Positions 9,061 to 18,757 of a stretch of 64,000 nt of DNA are shown here, one piece after another. The translations under genes were made by a program, and so were the position numbers. The number at the start of each line of letters is the position of its first letter. The stretch's first letter is position 1. Origin of the DNA: Microvirga splendida (GTDB taxonomy: Bacteria; Pseudomonadota; Alphaproteobacteria; Rhizobiales; Beijerinckiaceae); the NCBI RefSeq assembly GCF_016427565.1, contig NZ_JAELXT010000005.1:182143-246142 (forward strand), read 5' to 3'. The notes below the pieces were generated by a model. That model made no database searches and was not told the origin of the DNA. It worked only from the letters and a program-made list of their open reading frames with translations.

Positions 9061-10124
9061 TCGCCTTCTCCCCGGGCAAGACGCAGGATGCGGGGTGCGA
9101 TCATGTCGATGGGCAGGCTGACATTGACGCCGCCCATGCGTGCCGCCGCCGCCGGCATGCCGTAGACGACGGCGGTGCTTTCGTCTTCCGCAACCACATA
9201 GCCGCCTGCCTGGCGCAGCTCGACGAGGCCCTGGGCACCGTCCTCGCCCATGCCGGTGAGGATCACCCCCAGGCCCCTGCGCCCGAGCGAGCGGGCCATC
9301 GACTGGAACAGCATCGTCGCCGAGGGCCGCTGGTTGCCGAGCGGCGGCTCCGCGCTCAGCTTCAGGGTGCCGGCGGGGGAGAGAAGGAGGTGCCGGTCGC
9401 CGGGTGCGACATAAACCCGGCCAGGCGTCGGAATCTCCTGGTCCTGAGCGAGACGCACCTCGAGGGGGATCAGCCCGTTCAGCCAGGAGGCGAAGCCCTC
9501 CATGAAGGGTGCGCCCATGTGCTGGACGAGCAGGATCGGCAGCGGAAAGCCCTGAGCCAGGGAGCCGAGAACCTTCGCGAGCGCGGGGGGGCCGCCGGTC
9601 GACGCGGCAATTCCCATGACGCTCGGGCGCGTCATGCCCCATTCCGGTTCGCGCCGGGATGCACTGGTCTCCCGCCACGACGTAAGCGAACGCTGCCGCA
9701 CGACGGGCACCTGGCTCATGATGTAGAGCTGGGTGCAGATGGTGCTGGCGATGGCGGCATAACCGGCGCTGGAAAGGCCGACGGGCTTCTCCACCACCGT
9801 CAGCGCGCCGGCCCGCAGGGCGTTCATGGAAATCTTGAGCGAGGAATCCTCGATGCTGTCGGCGATGACCACGATGGGCGTCGGGTGCTCCGACATGATC
9901 CTGCGCGTGGCCTCCAGCCCGTCGATCCCGGGGAGGCGGATGTCCATGGAGATGACGTCCGGCTGAACGCGGCCGATCTCCCGCAGAGCCTCCTCGGCCG
10001 AGCTGACGGCAGCCGCCACCACAAGGCGCGGGTCGCTGGTGATGATATGGACGAGCAACTGGCGGACGACGAGGGAATCCTCGACGACCATCACCCGAAC
10101 CCGCGACTGAGGCGCCATACTCAT
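9057..10124 (-). CDS. cheB: Chemoreceptor methylesterase CheB (WspF-like)
   Basis: Removes methyl groups from receptor glutamates and resets receptor activity. With the ATG at 10124 it has 355 residues. The receiver (about 8-120) has Asp61 in SMDIRLPG. The methylesterase domain has its Ser-His-Asp triad at Ser175 (AASTGGPP), His202 (VQHMG) and Asp295 (GMGEDGA). A GTG one codon upstream is also possible. It lies ten bases after cheA and overlaps the next kinase. In Wsp systems this protein (WspF) restrains signalling, so loss would be expected to lock the pathway on; that role is inferred. Confidence 0.93.
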   Translation of the reverse strand: MSMAPQSRVRVMVVEDSLVVRQLLVHIITSDPRLVVAAAVSSAEEALREIGRVQPDVISMDIRLPGIDGLEATRRIMSEHPTPIVVIADSIEDSSLKISMNALRAGALTVVEKPVGLSSAGYAAIASTICTQLYIMSQVPVVRQRSLTSWRETSASRREPEWGMTRPSVMGIAASTGGPPALAKVLGSLAQGFPLPILLVQHMGAPFMEGFASWLNGLIPLEVRLAQDQEIPTPGRVYVAPGDRHLLLSPAGTLKLSAEPPLGNQRPSATMLFQSMARSLGRRGLGVILTGMGEDGAQGLVELRQAGGYVVAEDESTAVVYGMPAAAARMGGVNVSLPIDMIAPRILRLARGEGE

Positions 10125-10134
10125 CACATGGAAC

Positions 10135-12351
10135 TCACAACACCTGTCCGATCGTGGCCAGCAGCTCGCGCTGATCGAACTTCTGCTTGGTAATATAGGC
10201 GCTCGCGCCGAGATCGAGACCCCTGCGCACGTCCTCCGGGTCGGCGCGGGACGTCATCAGGATGACCGGGAGGGCCGAAAGTCTCGAATCGGCCTTGATC
10301 GCCTGCAGCAGGCTGAAGCCGTCCATGCGCGGCATTTCGACATCGGCGATCACAAGATCGATCAGGGCCTCGCCCGAGCGCAGCCTGTGCAGGGCATCGA
10401 GGCCGTCGACGCTGAGGATGACCTCGTAGCCCTGCGCCTCGAGGATGCTCTTCTCCAGGGTGCGGGTGGTGATGGAATCGTCGACCACGAGAATCGTCCG
10501 GGCTTGGCGCTCCTCCTCCTGGGCCCATCCGGTGAGACCCAGGCCGCCGGCCGCGAGCCTGCCTTCGTTCCTGGTCCAATGCTCGATCAGCCGGTCCGGG
10601 CTGAGCACGAGGGCCGGCATCTCGTCTTCCATGAGCACGGTTCCGGAGACCATATCGTTCAACCCGATGGCCTGGACGTCGCTGACGAGCATCGTCCGCA
10701 CGTCGTGGAACGCGTTGACCGCAAGGGCGCAGGTTCGGGAGCCATGGCGGACGAGAACGGCCTTCACGTGTCCGGCCTCGATGGGCAGGGGGGCATTGGG
10801 GGATCCTGTGAGAGCCGCGAGGGCAACGACTGGAACGATAATGTCCTGCCCCCCGATCTCGATCCGTGCGGCCGGGCGGCCCTCCACGCTCTCCAGGGTC
10901 TCCGTACGCAGACGCAGGAGGCGCTCCACCGCATGGGCCGGGAGCCCGAGCATGCGGCCCTCCACCTCGACGAGCAGCAGAGGCTGACGGGCGGCCGTGA
11001 ACGGCACGTTCAGCAGAACCTCCGTGCCGTGCGGATAGCGAGGCCGGAGCAGAACGGACCCTTGCAGCTTGCGGGCCGCTTCGGCCACGACGGACAGGCC
11101 CATGCCGCGGCCCGACAACCGGTCGACCTCGCCGGCCGTGGAAAAGCCGGGCGTGAAGACGAGGCCGAGAAGCTGATCCATCATCGGCGGCGGGTGGGCT
11201 GGAGCCCTGGGCTGCAGCAGGCCGCGCTCGATGGCGGTCTGCTCGATCCGGGCGAGGTCGGGCCCGCGTCCGTCGTCGCGGATGCTGATGACGAGCCGGC
11301 CGCCGCGCGAGGCTAGCTCCAGGGTCACCTCGGCCCGTTCGGGTTTGCCCTTGGCGATCCGCTCCTCGGGCGGCTCCGCGCCATGGCTCACCGCGTTGCG
11401 CAGGAGATGCATCACGGGATCCTTGAGGGCCTGAAGCACCTGCCGGTCGGCCTGGATGTCGAGACCGATGCTGCGCAAGTCCACATCCCGACCGGCCTTG
11501 CGGGCGATCTCGCGCACCATCTGCCCGAAGCCGCCGAACACCGTCTCGGCCGAGACGAGGGACACCCGGTCGATGTTGTCGCGGATCTGCCGGGCGGCCT
11601 GCTCGATGGACCAGCTCGACTGCCGGCGCTCGCGGGTCAGGGCCGAGATCCTGCGCAGCAGCCCCTTCAAATCCTGATCGAAATCGCGCAGGCGCGGGGC
11701 GAACGACGAGGCGATGCGCCGAGTGAGACTGAATCCCTCCTGCGGGGCCACACCCGAGGCGTTCATCTGCTCATGCAGGCGATCCCAGCTCCGCCTCAAG
11801 CCACGGCTGTCGAGCTCGATCTGGCGCAGATCGTCATCCAGGCTCTCGTTCGCCTGCAGCACGGTCAGAAGCTGGTGCATGGAGGTGGACAATTCCTCCA
11901 TCTGCTCGGCCGAGACGCGCAGGTACGCGCTGCCGCCGGTCTCGGCGGCCGCGTCGGGTTTCGGGAGCGGGGGCTCCGGCTCGCGAGGCGCCGTCGCCGA
12001 TACCGGCGCGGGCTGCACCGGCGCCTGGGAAGCCTGCGGCTTCAGGAGATCGGCAACGAGATCTTCGATCGTATCCAGGTTCCGCCGCACCGTGACGATC
12101 GTCGGCTCATCGAGGGATTGCTCCCCTTCCAGAACCTGCCAGAAAACCGCTTCGAGCTGGTGCGCAACCTCTTCCACCGCGGGCAGGTCGACGGCTCGGG
12201 CCGCGCCCTTGAGGCTATGCGCACGGCGAAAGACATCCGTCAGGTCGATCTCGCCCCGGCCGGCATGATCGAGCGCGGATCGGATCGCATCGAGATGCTC
12301 CCGATGTTCCGCCTCGAAGGCCGCCAGCAACTGTTTGCGGATATCCGTCAC
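10135..12351 (-). CDS. cheA: CheA histidine kinase fused to a receiver (WspE-like)
   Basis: Central kinase of the chemosensory array, 738 residues. The N-terminal Hpt domain carries His45 in RRAHSLKGAAR. A Pro/Ala-rich linker follows at about 110-140, then the P3 dimerisation and P4 ATPase region (HLLRNAVSHGAE, IRDDGRGPD, GRGMGLSVV). The CheW-like domain comes next and the C-terminal receiver starts near 615 (ILVVDDSITTRT, VIADVEMPRMDGF, KQKFD). A CheA fused to its own receiver is the WspE/ACF-type architecture, unlike flagellar CheA. The start is a GTG at 12351, 26 bases after the mcp stop. No separate cheY is present. Confidence 0.93.
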   Translation of the reverse strand: MTDIRKQLLAAFEAEHREHLDAIRSALDHAGRGEIDLTDVFRRAHSLKGAARAVDLPAVEEVAHQLEAVFWQVLEGEQSLDEPTIVTVRRNLDTIEDLVADLLKPQASQAPVQPAPVSATAPREPEPPLPKPDAAAETGGSAYLRVSAEQMEELSTSMHQLLTVLQANESLDDDLRQIELDSRGLRRSWDRLHEQMNASGVAPQEGFSLTRRIASSFAPRLRDFDQDLKGLLRRISALTRERRQSSWSIEQAARQIRDNIDRVSLVSAETVFGGFGQMVREIARKAGRDVDLRSIGLDIQADRQVLQALKDPVMHLLRNAVSHGAEPPEERIAKGKPERAEVTLELASRGGRLVISIRDDGRGPDLARIEQTAIERGLLQPRAPAHPPPMMDQLLGLVFTPGFSTAGEVDRLSGRGMGLSVVAEAARKLQGSVLLRPRYPHGTEVLLNVPFTAARQPLLLVEVEGRMLGLPAHAVERLLRLRTETLESVEGRPAARIEIGGQDIIVPVVALAALTGSPNAPLPIEAGHVKAVLVRHGSRTCALAVNAFHDVRTMLVSDVQAIGLNDMVSGTVLMEDEMPALVLSPDRLIEHWTRNEGRLAAGGLGLTGWAQEEERQARTILVVDDSITTRTLEKSILEAQGYEVILSVDGLDALHRLRSGEALIDLVIADVEMPRMDGFSLLQAIKADSRLSALPVILMTSRADPEDVRRGLDLGASAYITKQKFDQRELLATIGQVL

Positions 12352-12377
12352 GATGCGCGCATCCCCGTTCCGCCCAC

Positions 12378-14051
12378 TTACAGGCGGTAGCGTTCGGCGA
12401 GGCCGAGGAGCTGCTGCGAGAGCTGGGACAGATTGGCCGCCGCCGTGTCGAGCTGGCGGGTGCCGGCGGCCGTCTGCTGGCTTGCCTGACGGATGTTCTG
12501 AAGCGCGCCCATCACCTGCTCGATGCCGAGCTGCTGCTGGTTGGTGGAGGCCACGATCTGCTGGAAGGTCTGCACGCTCTCCTGGATCTGGCCCGAGATG
12601 CCGGTGATCGTCTGCTGCGTGATGTCGGTGCGCTCCTTGCCGGCGGCCACGCGCTTGACGGCCTCCTCGGTCAGCATCACCGACGAGTTGATGCCGCGCT
12701 GGATGTCGCCCAGGATCGAGCGCACCTGCGTGGTCGCATCCTTGGCCTGATCGGCGAGCGTCTTCATCTCGGAGGCCACGACCGCGAAGCTGCGGCCGTT
12801 CTCGCCGGCGGCTGCCGCCTCGATGGCCGCGTTGAGGGCCAGAAGATGAGTGCGCTCGGAAATGTCGTTGACGGATGCGATGATCTCGCCGACGGCCTGC
12901 GTCTTCTCGCTGAGCGCCACGATGTTTTCCGCCACCGCCTCGGCCTGCTCGCGGATCGCATCCATGGCGCGCGCCGTATCGTCGACGGCCTGGAGGCCGG
13001 ACATGCTGGTCTGGGCCGCCGCCTGCGCTGAGGCGATGACCTCCTGCGCACGCTTGCCGATCTGGGCGCCCGAATGGGTGATCTCGTCGACGGTCGCGGC
13101 AGTCTCCTGAACGGCGGCCAGCTGCTCCTCCACGGAAGCCGCCTGCTCCTGGGTCGAAGCGCGGATTTCCGCCGCGGCCGCATTCAGGTTCTCGGTCGCT
13201 TCACGGCTCTGGCTCGCCAGCTGCCGCAGGCCCTCGACCATGGAGTTGAGCGTCGCGCCGAGATGGCCGATCTCGTCCTTGCCGGTCATGGCCTTCTGGC
13301 CGCCCAGCTCGCCGCGCCCGATGCGCTCGACGAAACCCATGAAGGCGCCAAGGGGTGTGATGATGGAGGAGCGCAGGAGATAGCTGATGATCAGGCTGAG
13401 AAGAGCGGTGCCTGCAAGGGCGACGATGATCGAGGTCCGGCTTCTCTCGTAGATCTCGCCAGCCTGCCGCTGGCCGATGGCATTGGCTTCGGCCAGAACG
13501 GCTCTGGCGCTGTCGAGGGTCCTGATCCATTCGCTGCGTCGCTCGTCCAGGATCGCCTGGGTTCTCTGCATCGTCGCAAGGTCGCCGCTTTGCAGCTCCG
13601 CGAATTGCCGCTCGCTGGCGGCTCTCAACTGGAGGAGGCCTTCGCTGGCTTCACTGAGCAGTTCCACGACCCGCTGCCAGGCGGCTTTGCGTTCCGCAGA
13701 GATGGATTCTCTGGCGAAGACGCTTGCCATGGATGTCGCCTGGACGATATCGGCCTCCGCCTTCGCGGCCTGCCTCGTCCATTCCCGGACGCGATCCTCG
13801 AAGGAAACCTGCTGGCCGAGGGCTCTCAGCAGATAACCCGCCATGATCTGCTGGCGCAGGTTGCGCATGATGTTCTGATCGTCGTCGATGACCTCCAGCT
13901 GCCGCATCAGCGCGATGTCCCGCGAGACGATCCGCTCCGTCGTCTGGCGAACCTCGTCGAGCCGGTTGATGGAGTAGACACTCAGCCCGACCATCAAGAC
14001 GATGATGACGGCAAAGCCGAGAAGAATACGGTTGGCGATCGAGATCGTCAC
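12378..14051 (-). CDS. Methyl-accepting chemotaxis protein
   Basis: Membrane receptor that controls the CheA kinase, 557 residues. TM1 is about 8-26, a mostly helical periplasmic domain of about 175 residues follows (four-helix-bundle type), TM2 is about 207-226, HAMP about 227-280, and a long cytoplasmic coiled coil has the conserved hairpin tip (RTHLLALNAAIEAAAAGENG). A GTG at 14051 lies one base after the cheW stop with GGAG upstream, so this start (VTISIANRILLGF) is chosen over a longer frame. It is the only receptor in the cluster (WspA position by function). The signal is unknown; surface contact is known for WspA. Confidence 0.9.
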   Translation of the reverse strand: MTISIANRILLGFAVIIVLMVGLSVYSINRLDEVRQTTERIVSRDIALMRQLEVIDDDQNIMRNLRQQIMAGYLLRALGQQVSFEDRVREWTRQAAKAEADIVQATSMASVFARESISAERKAAWQRVVELLSEASEGLLQLRAASERQFAELQSGDLATMQRTQAILDERRSEWIRTLDSARAVLAEANAIGQRQAGEIYERSRTSIIVALAGTALLSLIISYLLRSSIITPLGAFMGFVERIGRGELGGQKAMTGKDEIGHLGATLNSMVEGLRQLASQSREATENLNAAAAEIRASTQEQAASVEEQLAAVQETAATVDEITHSGAQIGKRAQEVIASAQAAAQTSMSGLQAVDDTARAMDAIREQAEAVAENIVALSEKTQAVGEIIASVNDISERTHLLALNAAIEAAAAGENGRSFAVVASEMKTLADQAKDATTQVRSILGDIQRGINSSVMLTEEAVKRVAAGKERTDITQQTITGISGQIQESVQTFQQIVASTNQQQLGIEQVMGALQNIRQASQQTAAGTRQLDTAAANLSQLSQQLLGLAERYRL

Positions 14052-14052
14052 G

Positions 14053-14658
14053 TCAGACTCCGGGAACTGGGGAAGGAAACAGGAAGGGGCGCAGAAGCCG
14101 CTCGGTGTCGAGAAGGGAAAGGGTGTCGGCCGGATCGCCGGCGGCATCCTGCATGCGGGCATAGCCCGTCACCGCATCGGTGCGGAAGCCCGTGGCCTCC
14201 TCGCCCGTCAGGAGGTGTATGTCGGCAACCGCGTGGGCGCGTTCGACCCTGAGAGCCACCTGCGAGTCGTCCCGACGCAGCAGCACGAAATGATGGTCTT
14301 CGTCCTCCGTGGAGGAGGGGTCGATCCCAAGCGCGAGCGCGAGATCGATCACGCTCACCAGCCGGCCGCTGCGGCCGAACAGGCCCACGAGTGCCGGCGG
14401 TCCGTCCGGAACCGGCATGTATTTCTGAGGCGGCAGAACTTCGGCGACGGCTTCGATCAGGATCCCGAAGCGCTCGCGACCCGAACTGCAAACGAGTGCG
14501 CGCGGCAGGGCCTGTGCCAGGGCCGCAGCCTCCTTGCGGCGCGATGCGAGGCTCTCGGTTCTCTCGTCGAGAATATGCTGCACCCGTTCCTCGGCCGAAC
14601 GGATCCTGCCTCTTTCGATCTGCCTCAGCTTGCGGCGCGCGGATTTCGCCATGGTCAT
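14053..14658 (-). CDS. cheW: CheW-like coupling protein with basic N-terminal extension (WspD-like)
   Basis: Adaptor that links the receptor to CheA, 201 residues. A helical, Arg/Lys-rich N-terminus (MTMAKSARRKLRQIERGR) of about 50 residues precedes a CheW domain (ALVCSSGRERFGILIEAVAEVLP, ALVGLFGRSGRLVSVIDLALALG). The ATG at 14658 overlaps the cheR stop (ATGA); an ATG two codons later is possible. Two different CheW proteins in one cluster are typical of Wsp-type systems (WspB and WspD); the longer one corresponds to WspD. Confidence 0.85.
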   Translation of the reverse strand: MTMAKSARRKLRQIERGRIRSAEERVQHILDERTESLASRRKEAAALAQALPRALVCSSGRERFGILIEAVAEVLPPQKYMPVPDGPPALVGLFGRSGRLVSVIDLALALGIDPSSTEDEDHHFVLLRRDDSQVALRVERAHAVADIHLLTGEEATGFRTDAVTGYARMQDAAGDPADTLSLLDTERLLRPFLFPSPVPGV

Positions 14659-16085
14659 GCCTTCCGCCGAGACGGCGTTGCCGCGTCGAGGTGCATGCGG
14701 ATCAGGTCACGCAGCTCCTTCACGGTCACCCCGTCGCCTTCGTCGAGCGGGCAGTCGTCCGCCATCGCTGCGACGCTCTGGGCCGCATGGGTCAGGGAGC
14801 GCCGCCCGGGGGTCGATTGTCCCTCGGCGAGCAGCAGAAGGCCGAGATGGTAATGAGCCATGGCGAAATGTTTATCGAGATAAAGGCTCTTAAGGAAGCT
14901 TTTCTCAGCCTCGCCAGGACGGCCCAGCGCCCGCAGGATGAGGCCATGGTAAAAATGCAGCGCAGCGCTCAAGGGCTCAGTGACGAGCGCCGTCCGGCAG
15001 AGGTCCGCTGCCGCGACGAATTCCCCCGCATCGGCGCGTGCCCTGATATCGCCCAGGAAGTCGCCGGCCGCCCGACGGGAGGGAGCGGTCGAAGCCTTCA
15101 CGGGATGTGGCAGGGCCGATTTGGAGGCCGGCGCCCTGGACTTGGGGGCGGGCAGGAGCGGCCTCCACTCCTGCAGAGCGGCTTTGGGTTGCGGCGGCGC
15201 CGGCGCTGGCGACAGCGCATCGCCGGCGCCGCGCCGATACGCTATGGTCCCCGGCAGGTTCAGGGCCCGCATCATCGTCGAGAAGAGGGGATTGGGCTCG
15301 GCATGGCCCAGCAGCATCCAGCCGTCGTCGCCCAGGCGGTCGCGCAGAGCCCCGACGATCCGGGCCACCGTGTCGGGATGGAAGTAGATCAGGACGTTCC
15401 GGCACAGGATCAGGTCGAAATCGGCAAACTCCAGCGGCGACGTGCCGTCGAGAAGGCTCAGCAGGTTGTGCCGCTCGAACCGCACGAGTGAGCGGAACTC
15501 CCGCCGTACCTCCCACTGGTCCTTGCCCGCGTTCACAAAATACCGGTTCCGCTGCTCGTCCGGCATGGAGCGCAGCGCCCATTTGCCGAACCGGGCCTGC
15601 CGGGCCACTTTCAGGACGTTGTCGTTGATGTCCGTTCCGAGAATGCTGACGCGCCACGCATCGAGGCTCTCGCCTAGGATCTCATGGGCGAGAATGGCCA
15701 GGGAATAGGGCTCGGCTCCGCTGGAGCATCCAGCGCTCCAGATCCGCAGCCGCCGCGTCGAGGCCTTGCGGGCGATGATCTCGGGCAGAATGGTCTCGCG
15801 CAGGGCTGCGAACTGCTCCGCGTAGCGGAAGAAGAAGGTTTCGCCGATGGTGATCTCGGCCTCCAGCTTGCCCCATTCCGCCGGGCCCGAGATCGGGTCT
15901 TCCAGCAACGCCATATACGCGCCGGAATCGGTCAGGCCCGTGGCGCGCAGGCGCTTGCGCACGCGCTCCCACAGAAGATCGTCCTTGTCCTGGTAGTAGA
16001 AATGTCCCGTGCGCTCGATCACGCGGCTCTTCAGGTGAGGGAAGCCGGGATCGGGCAGCGGAACGGGAGCCGGTCGTGCGGCCAT
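14655..16085 (-). CDS. cheR: CheR methyltransferase with C-terminal TPRs (WspC-like)
   Basis: SAM-dependent methylation of receptor glutamates. The protein has 476 residues: a CheR catalytic domain (about 20-275) with the SAM site RIWSAGCSSGAEPYSLAIL, LGTDINDNVL and LILCRNVLIYF, then a Pro/Ala linker and tetratricopeptide repeats (about 335-460, e.g. AALHFYHGLILRALGRPGEA). CheR with TPRs is the WspC architecture. The ATG at 16085 overlaps the upstream cheW stop by one base (TGATG), which fixes the start. Confidence 0.92.
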   Translation of the reverse strand: MAARPAPVPLPDPGFPHLKSRVIERTGHFYYQDKDDLLWERVRKRLRATGLTDSGAYMALLEDPISGPAEWGKLEAEITIGETFFFRYAEQFAALRETILPEIIARKASTRRLRIWSAGCSSGAEPYSLAILAHEILGESLDAWRVSILGTDINDNVLKVARQARFGKWALRSMPDEQRNRYFVNAGKDQWEVRREFRSLVRFERHNLLSLLDGTSPLEFADFDLILCRNVLIYFHPDTVARIVGALRDRLGDDGWMLLGHAEPNPLFSTMMRALNLPGTIAYRRGAGDALSPAPAPPQPKAALQEWRPLLPAPKSRAPASKSALPHPVKASTAPSRRAAGDFLGDIRARADAGEFVAAADLCRTALVTEPLSAALHFYHGLILRALGRPGEAEKSFLKSLYLDKHFAMAHYHLGLLLLAEGQSTPGRRSLTHAAQSVAAMADDCPLDEGDGVTVKELRDLIRMHLDAATPSRRKA

Positions 16086-16591
16086 CAGGCCGGCACCGCC
16101 CATTCGTCGAGGCGGCTCTGCGCATGGCGTCCGAGCTCCGCCAGCGCCTGCTGTTCTTCCGTCAGCAGGATCCTCTCGGCGGAGAGAAGATGGACGAGCC
16201 GATCACCCCAGGTGACCTCCGCTTCCACGCAGCCGTTCAGGGTCTCGGCCTGCGGCACGTCCGAGACCTGCCGGGCGTTCACCGTCGCCACGTCCAGAAC
16301 GCGGTCGACGAGGAGCGCGGTGGCACCGGCGGTCCCGCCGGTTCCGATCAGGATCAGGTGCCGGTAGAGATCGGCATCCCGATCCTCCTCGCCCGCCTGA
16401 AGGCCGAACAGCACGTCGAGCCGGAGGACCGGAACCGCATCTCCGCCGAGATTGAAGAAGCCGGCGACCGGCCGGGGCAGGGCCGGCGGACGCCACAGGC
16501 GAGGCAGGGGCAGGAATTCGCGCACGGCGCTCCGGTGCAGGGCACAGGCGGTGCCGCACACATCGAAGATTATGATCTGCAGGCTCGCCAT
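16085..16591 (-). CDS. cheW: CheW-like coupling protein (WspB-like)
   Basis: First gene of the chemosensory block, 168 residues of a single CheW domain (MASLQIIIFDVCGTACALH, VAGFFNLGGDAVPVLRLDVLFG, ALLVDRVLDVATV). The start is the ATG at 16591; the frame continues upstream to a TTG at 16672, but that adds a low-complexity tail without a ribosome site. Only 93 bases separate it from the bcsK stop and no T-rich terminator is seen there, so transcription may run from the cellulose genes into the chemosensory genes. Confidence 0.87.
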   Translation of the reverse strand: MASLQIIIFDVCGTACALHRSAVREFLPLPRLWRPPALPRPVAGFFNLGGDAVPVLRLDVLFGLQAGEEDRDADLYRHLILIGTGGTAGATALLVDRVLDVATVNARQVSDVPQAETLNGCVEAEVTWGDRLVHLLSAERILLTEEQQALAELGRHAQSRLDEWAVPA

Positions 16592-16684
16592 GGATGGGAT
16601 CGTCGGACGCCGGTTGGAGGAAGGGATCAAGGTTTGGAGAGCATTAGATAGGCACCGGGCCGCCTCGGGCAACCGCGCCGCCGG

Positions 16685-18757
16685 CTACGGGGACGCCTGG
16701 TCGGTGGCCTCGCGGATGGCGTTCAGGCCGACGCCGGCCTCCTCCGAATAACCGGTCTGCTGGACCGCCCGGAACACCCGCTCGGCATCCTTGTAGCGGC
16801 CGAGATTGAAGTAGGACCAGCCGCGAATCAGCAGCAGATCGTTCTGCTCCGGCACCAGCCGGGCCCGCTCGCTCAGGGCCAGAAGGGTTTCCACGTAGCG
16901 CTTGTCGCGATACGCCGCCAGCGCCCGCTGCGTCAGGATCGATGCCCCGAGCTCCACCTGGCGCGACCGGGTCTGCGGCGCCTCGGCAGCCGCGACGGCG
17001 GCCTCGGAGGTCAGGTTCTTGCGCAGGTAGGCCAGGGACTTGCCGTAGGCCGCCTCTTCGCGGACACGGCCGCTGCCGGTGGCAATCGCCCGGTCGAAGG
17101 CCGCAACGGCCTCCAGGGGCCGGTTGATCTCCATCAGGCACCAGCCGCGGGTGAGGGCCGCATCGCCCGAGAGGCCTGCGGGATTGCGCGTCATGGCGCA
17201 GCTGCGTCCCAGGACGGAGCGGGCCTCGGACTGCCGGCGCCGCACGGCTTCCTCGGTGCGCACGAGGGGCTGTTCGATCTCGATGGCGGCCTGGCGGGGG
17301 GCGGCCTCCATCTCGGCCCGAGGCTGAACCGGAGCGGAGCGCCGCCCAGAACGAGGATTGGCTGCATCCGCCAGATCGGCGATGCGCTGGGAGCGCTCCC
17401 GCCATTGCGCCACGATGGCGTTGAACGCCGCGCGCTCGTTCAGGCGCTGCGTCGACAGGGCAAGGCCATAGGCCGAGGGTTCGTCCTCGGGCTTCCAGTT
17501 GAGGGCCGTGCGGAACCAGTCCCTCGCGGTGCGGATCTGCTGCGTGTTGTAGGAATACCAGCCGAGCGCCTGGGCGGCGTCGGCGAAGCGCTGCGCCGTC
17601 ACGACAGGCACGATCCGGGCGACCACCCGGGCTTCGAGCCGCGGCGGCGGATCCTGGCTGAGGAGCGCCGTGGCGATGTCCAGGTAGACCTTCATGTTCT
17701 CGGGCGCGCGCTCGCGCCACTCATAGGCGAAGGCCTCGGCCTCCGTGAGCCGTTCGAGCGCCCTCAAGGACATGGCGTAGCCTTCCGCCGCCTTGGCGCC
17801 GCCGTCGCGGTCGAGGGCGGTCTTGAACAGCTCGAGCGCCCGTGCCGGATTGCCGTGGTGGTAGTTGTACCAGCCGAGGATCAGCACGGGGCCGGCCTCG
17901 TTCGTGTTCCGGATCAGCCGCTCGACCGCCGCAAGATCTTCCGCCGATGCGGTCATCTTGCTGTCGAGAGACGCCCGCTCGACCCGGCGGCGCGCCAGCT
18001 CGTCGCGGATGGAGCCGAAATCGTCCGGGGCGTCGCCGGTCCGGCGCTCAAACTGGAGCAGATCGGCGACCTGCTGCTCGGGTAGGAGCGTGAGCGCCTT
18101 CTGCAGAGTCGCGAGGCGTTCGGCCGGGTTGGCGCAGTTCGTCAGGAGATAGGTGTAGACATCCCGGGTCCGGGTGGGCTGATCCGTCCGGGCGAAGGCC
18201 TCCGCCACGCGCCAGAGCACATCCACATTCGTGCAGGTGAGGAGGCCGGGTGCCTCGGTCGCCACCGACAGCACGGTTTGCCATTGGCCGGAATCGGAGG
18301 CGTTGACCAGACGGCGGCGCGCCTCCACCGTCTCGAGCGCCGCGACCAGTTCCTCAGGCGGCTTCCAGTTCGAATCGGACGCTTGGCGCTCGGCGATGGC
18401 CGCGCGGACCTCCGCGATCCGGTCCTCCCGATAGAGGTTCCACAGGCGCTCGATGATCGGATCGGGCGGCGCGGCGGCGCCGGCCGAGAGCTGCGACAGA
18501 TCGCTGGGCGGAGTCCAGTTGGGATAAAGTGCGCGGAGCCGGGCGATCTCCGCATTCACCCGGCGGGTATCGCCCTGGGATGCGAAATAGCGAAGCGCCG
18601 ATTCATCGACCTGCGGCTGGGATCCGTTGGCGGGGGGTGACTCGGACGGCGGCGGTCCGGCGGGCGGCTGGGAGCCGCCGGGGCCGGTCTGCTGCGCGAT
18701 CGCTGCAAATCCCAGGATCAGGACCGCAGTCGTTATGGCGCTGCCGACGAGACGCAT
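16685..18757 (-). CDS. bcsK: TPR protein of the cellulose operon, BcsK-like
   Basis: 690 residues with a signal peptide (MRLVGSAITTAVLILGFAAIA), a Gly/Pro-rich segment (about 22-50), and TPR-like helical repeats to the end (e.g. PARALELFKTALDRDGGAKAAEGYAMSLRALERL, LLLIRGWSYFNLGRYKDAERVF). It lacks the C-terminal outer-membrane β-barrel of BcsC, so it fits BcsK, the periplasmic TPR protein of alphaproteobacterial (type III) cellulose operons. Its ATG lies 25 bases inside bcsZ. Its exact role in export is not known; assignment rests on context and architecture. Confidence 0.8.
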   Translation of the reverse strand: MRLVGSAITTAVLILGFAAIAQQTGPGGSQPPAGPPPSESPPANGSQPQVDESALRYFASQGDTRRVNAEIARLRALYPNWTPPSDLSQLSAGAAAPPDPIIERLWNLYREDRIAEVRAAIAERQASDSNWKPPEELVAALETVEARRRLVNASDSGQWQTVLSVATEAPGLLTCTNVDVLWRVAEAFARTDQPTRTRDVYTYLLTNCANPAERLATLQKALTLLPEQQVADLLQFERRTGDAPDDFGSIRDELARRRVERASLDSKMTASAEDLAAVERLIRNTNEAGPVLILGWYNYHHGNPARALELFKTALDRDGGAKAAEGYAMSLRALERLTEAEAFAYEWRERAPENMKVYLDIATALLSQDPPPRLEARVVARIVPVVTAQRFADAAQALGWYSYNTQQIRTARDWFRTALNWKPEDEPSAYGLALSTQRLNERAAFNAIVAQWRERSQRIADLADAANPRSGRRSAPVQPRAEMEAAPRQAAIEIEQPLVRTEEAVRRRQSEARSVLGRSCAMTRNPAGLSGDAALTRGWCLMEINRPLEAVAAFDRAIATGSGRVREEAAYGKSLAYLRKNLTSEAAVAAAEAPQTRSRQVELGASILTQRALAAYRDKRYVETLLALSERARLVPEQNDLLLIRGWSYFNLGRYKDAERVFRAVQQTGYSEEAGVGLNAIREATDQASP

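Noticed and set aside
10387..11316. Plus-strand frame opposite cheA
   Set aside because: Shadow of the cheA gene; no motif.
16591..16672. Upstream TTG start for the first cheW
   Set aside because: Adds residues without similarity to CheW and has no ribosome site; the ATG at 16591 begins the domain directly.
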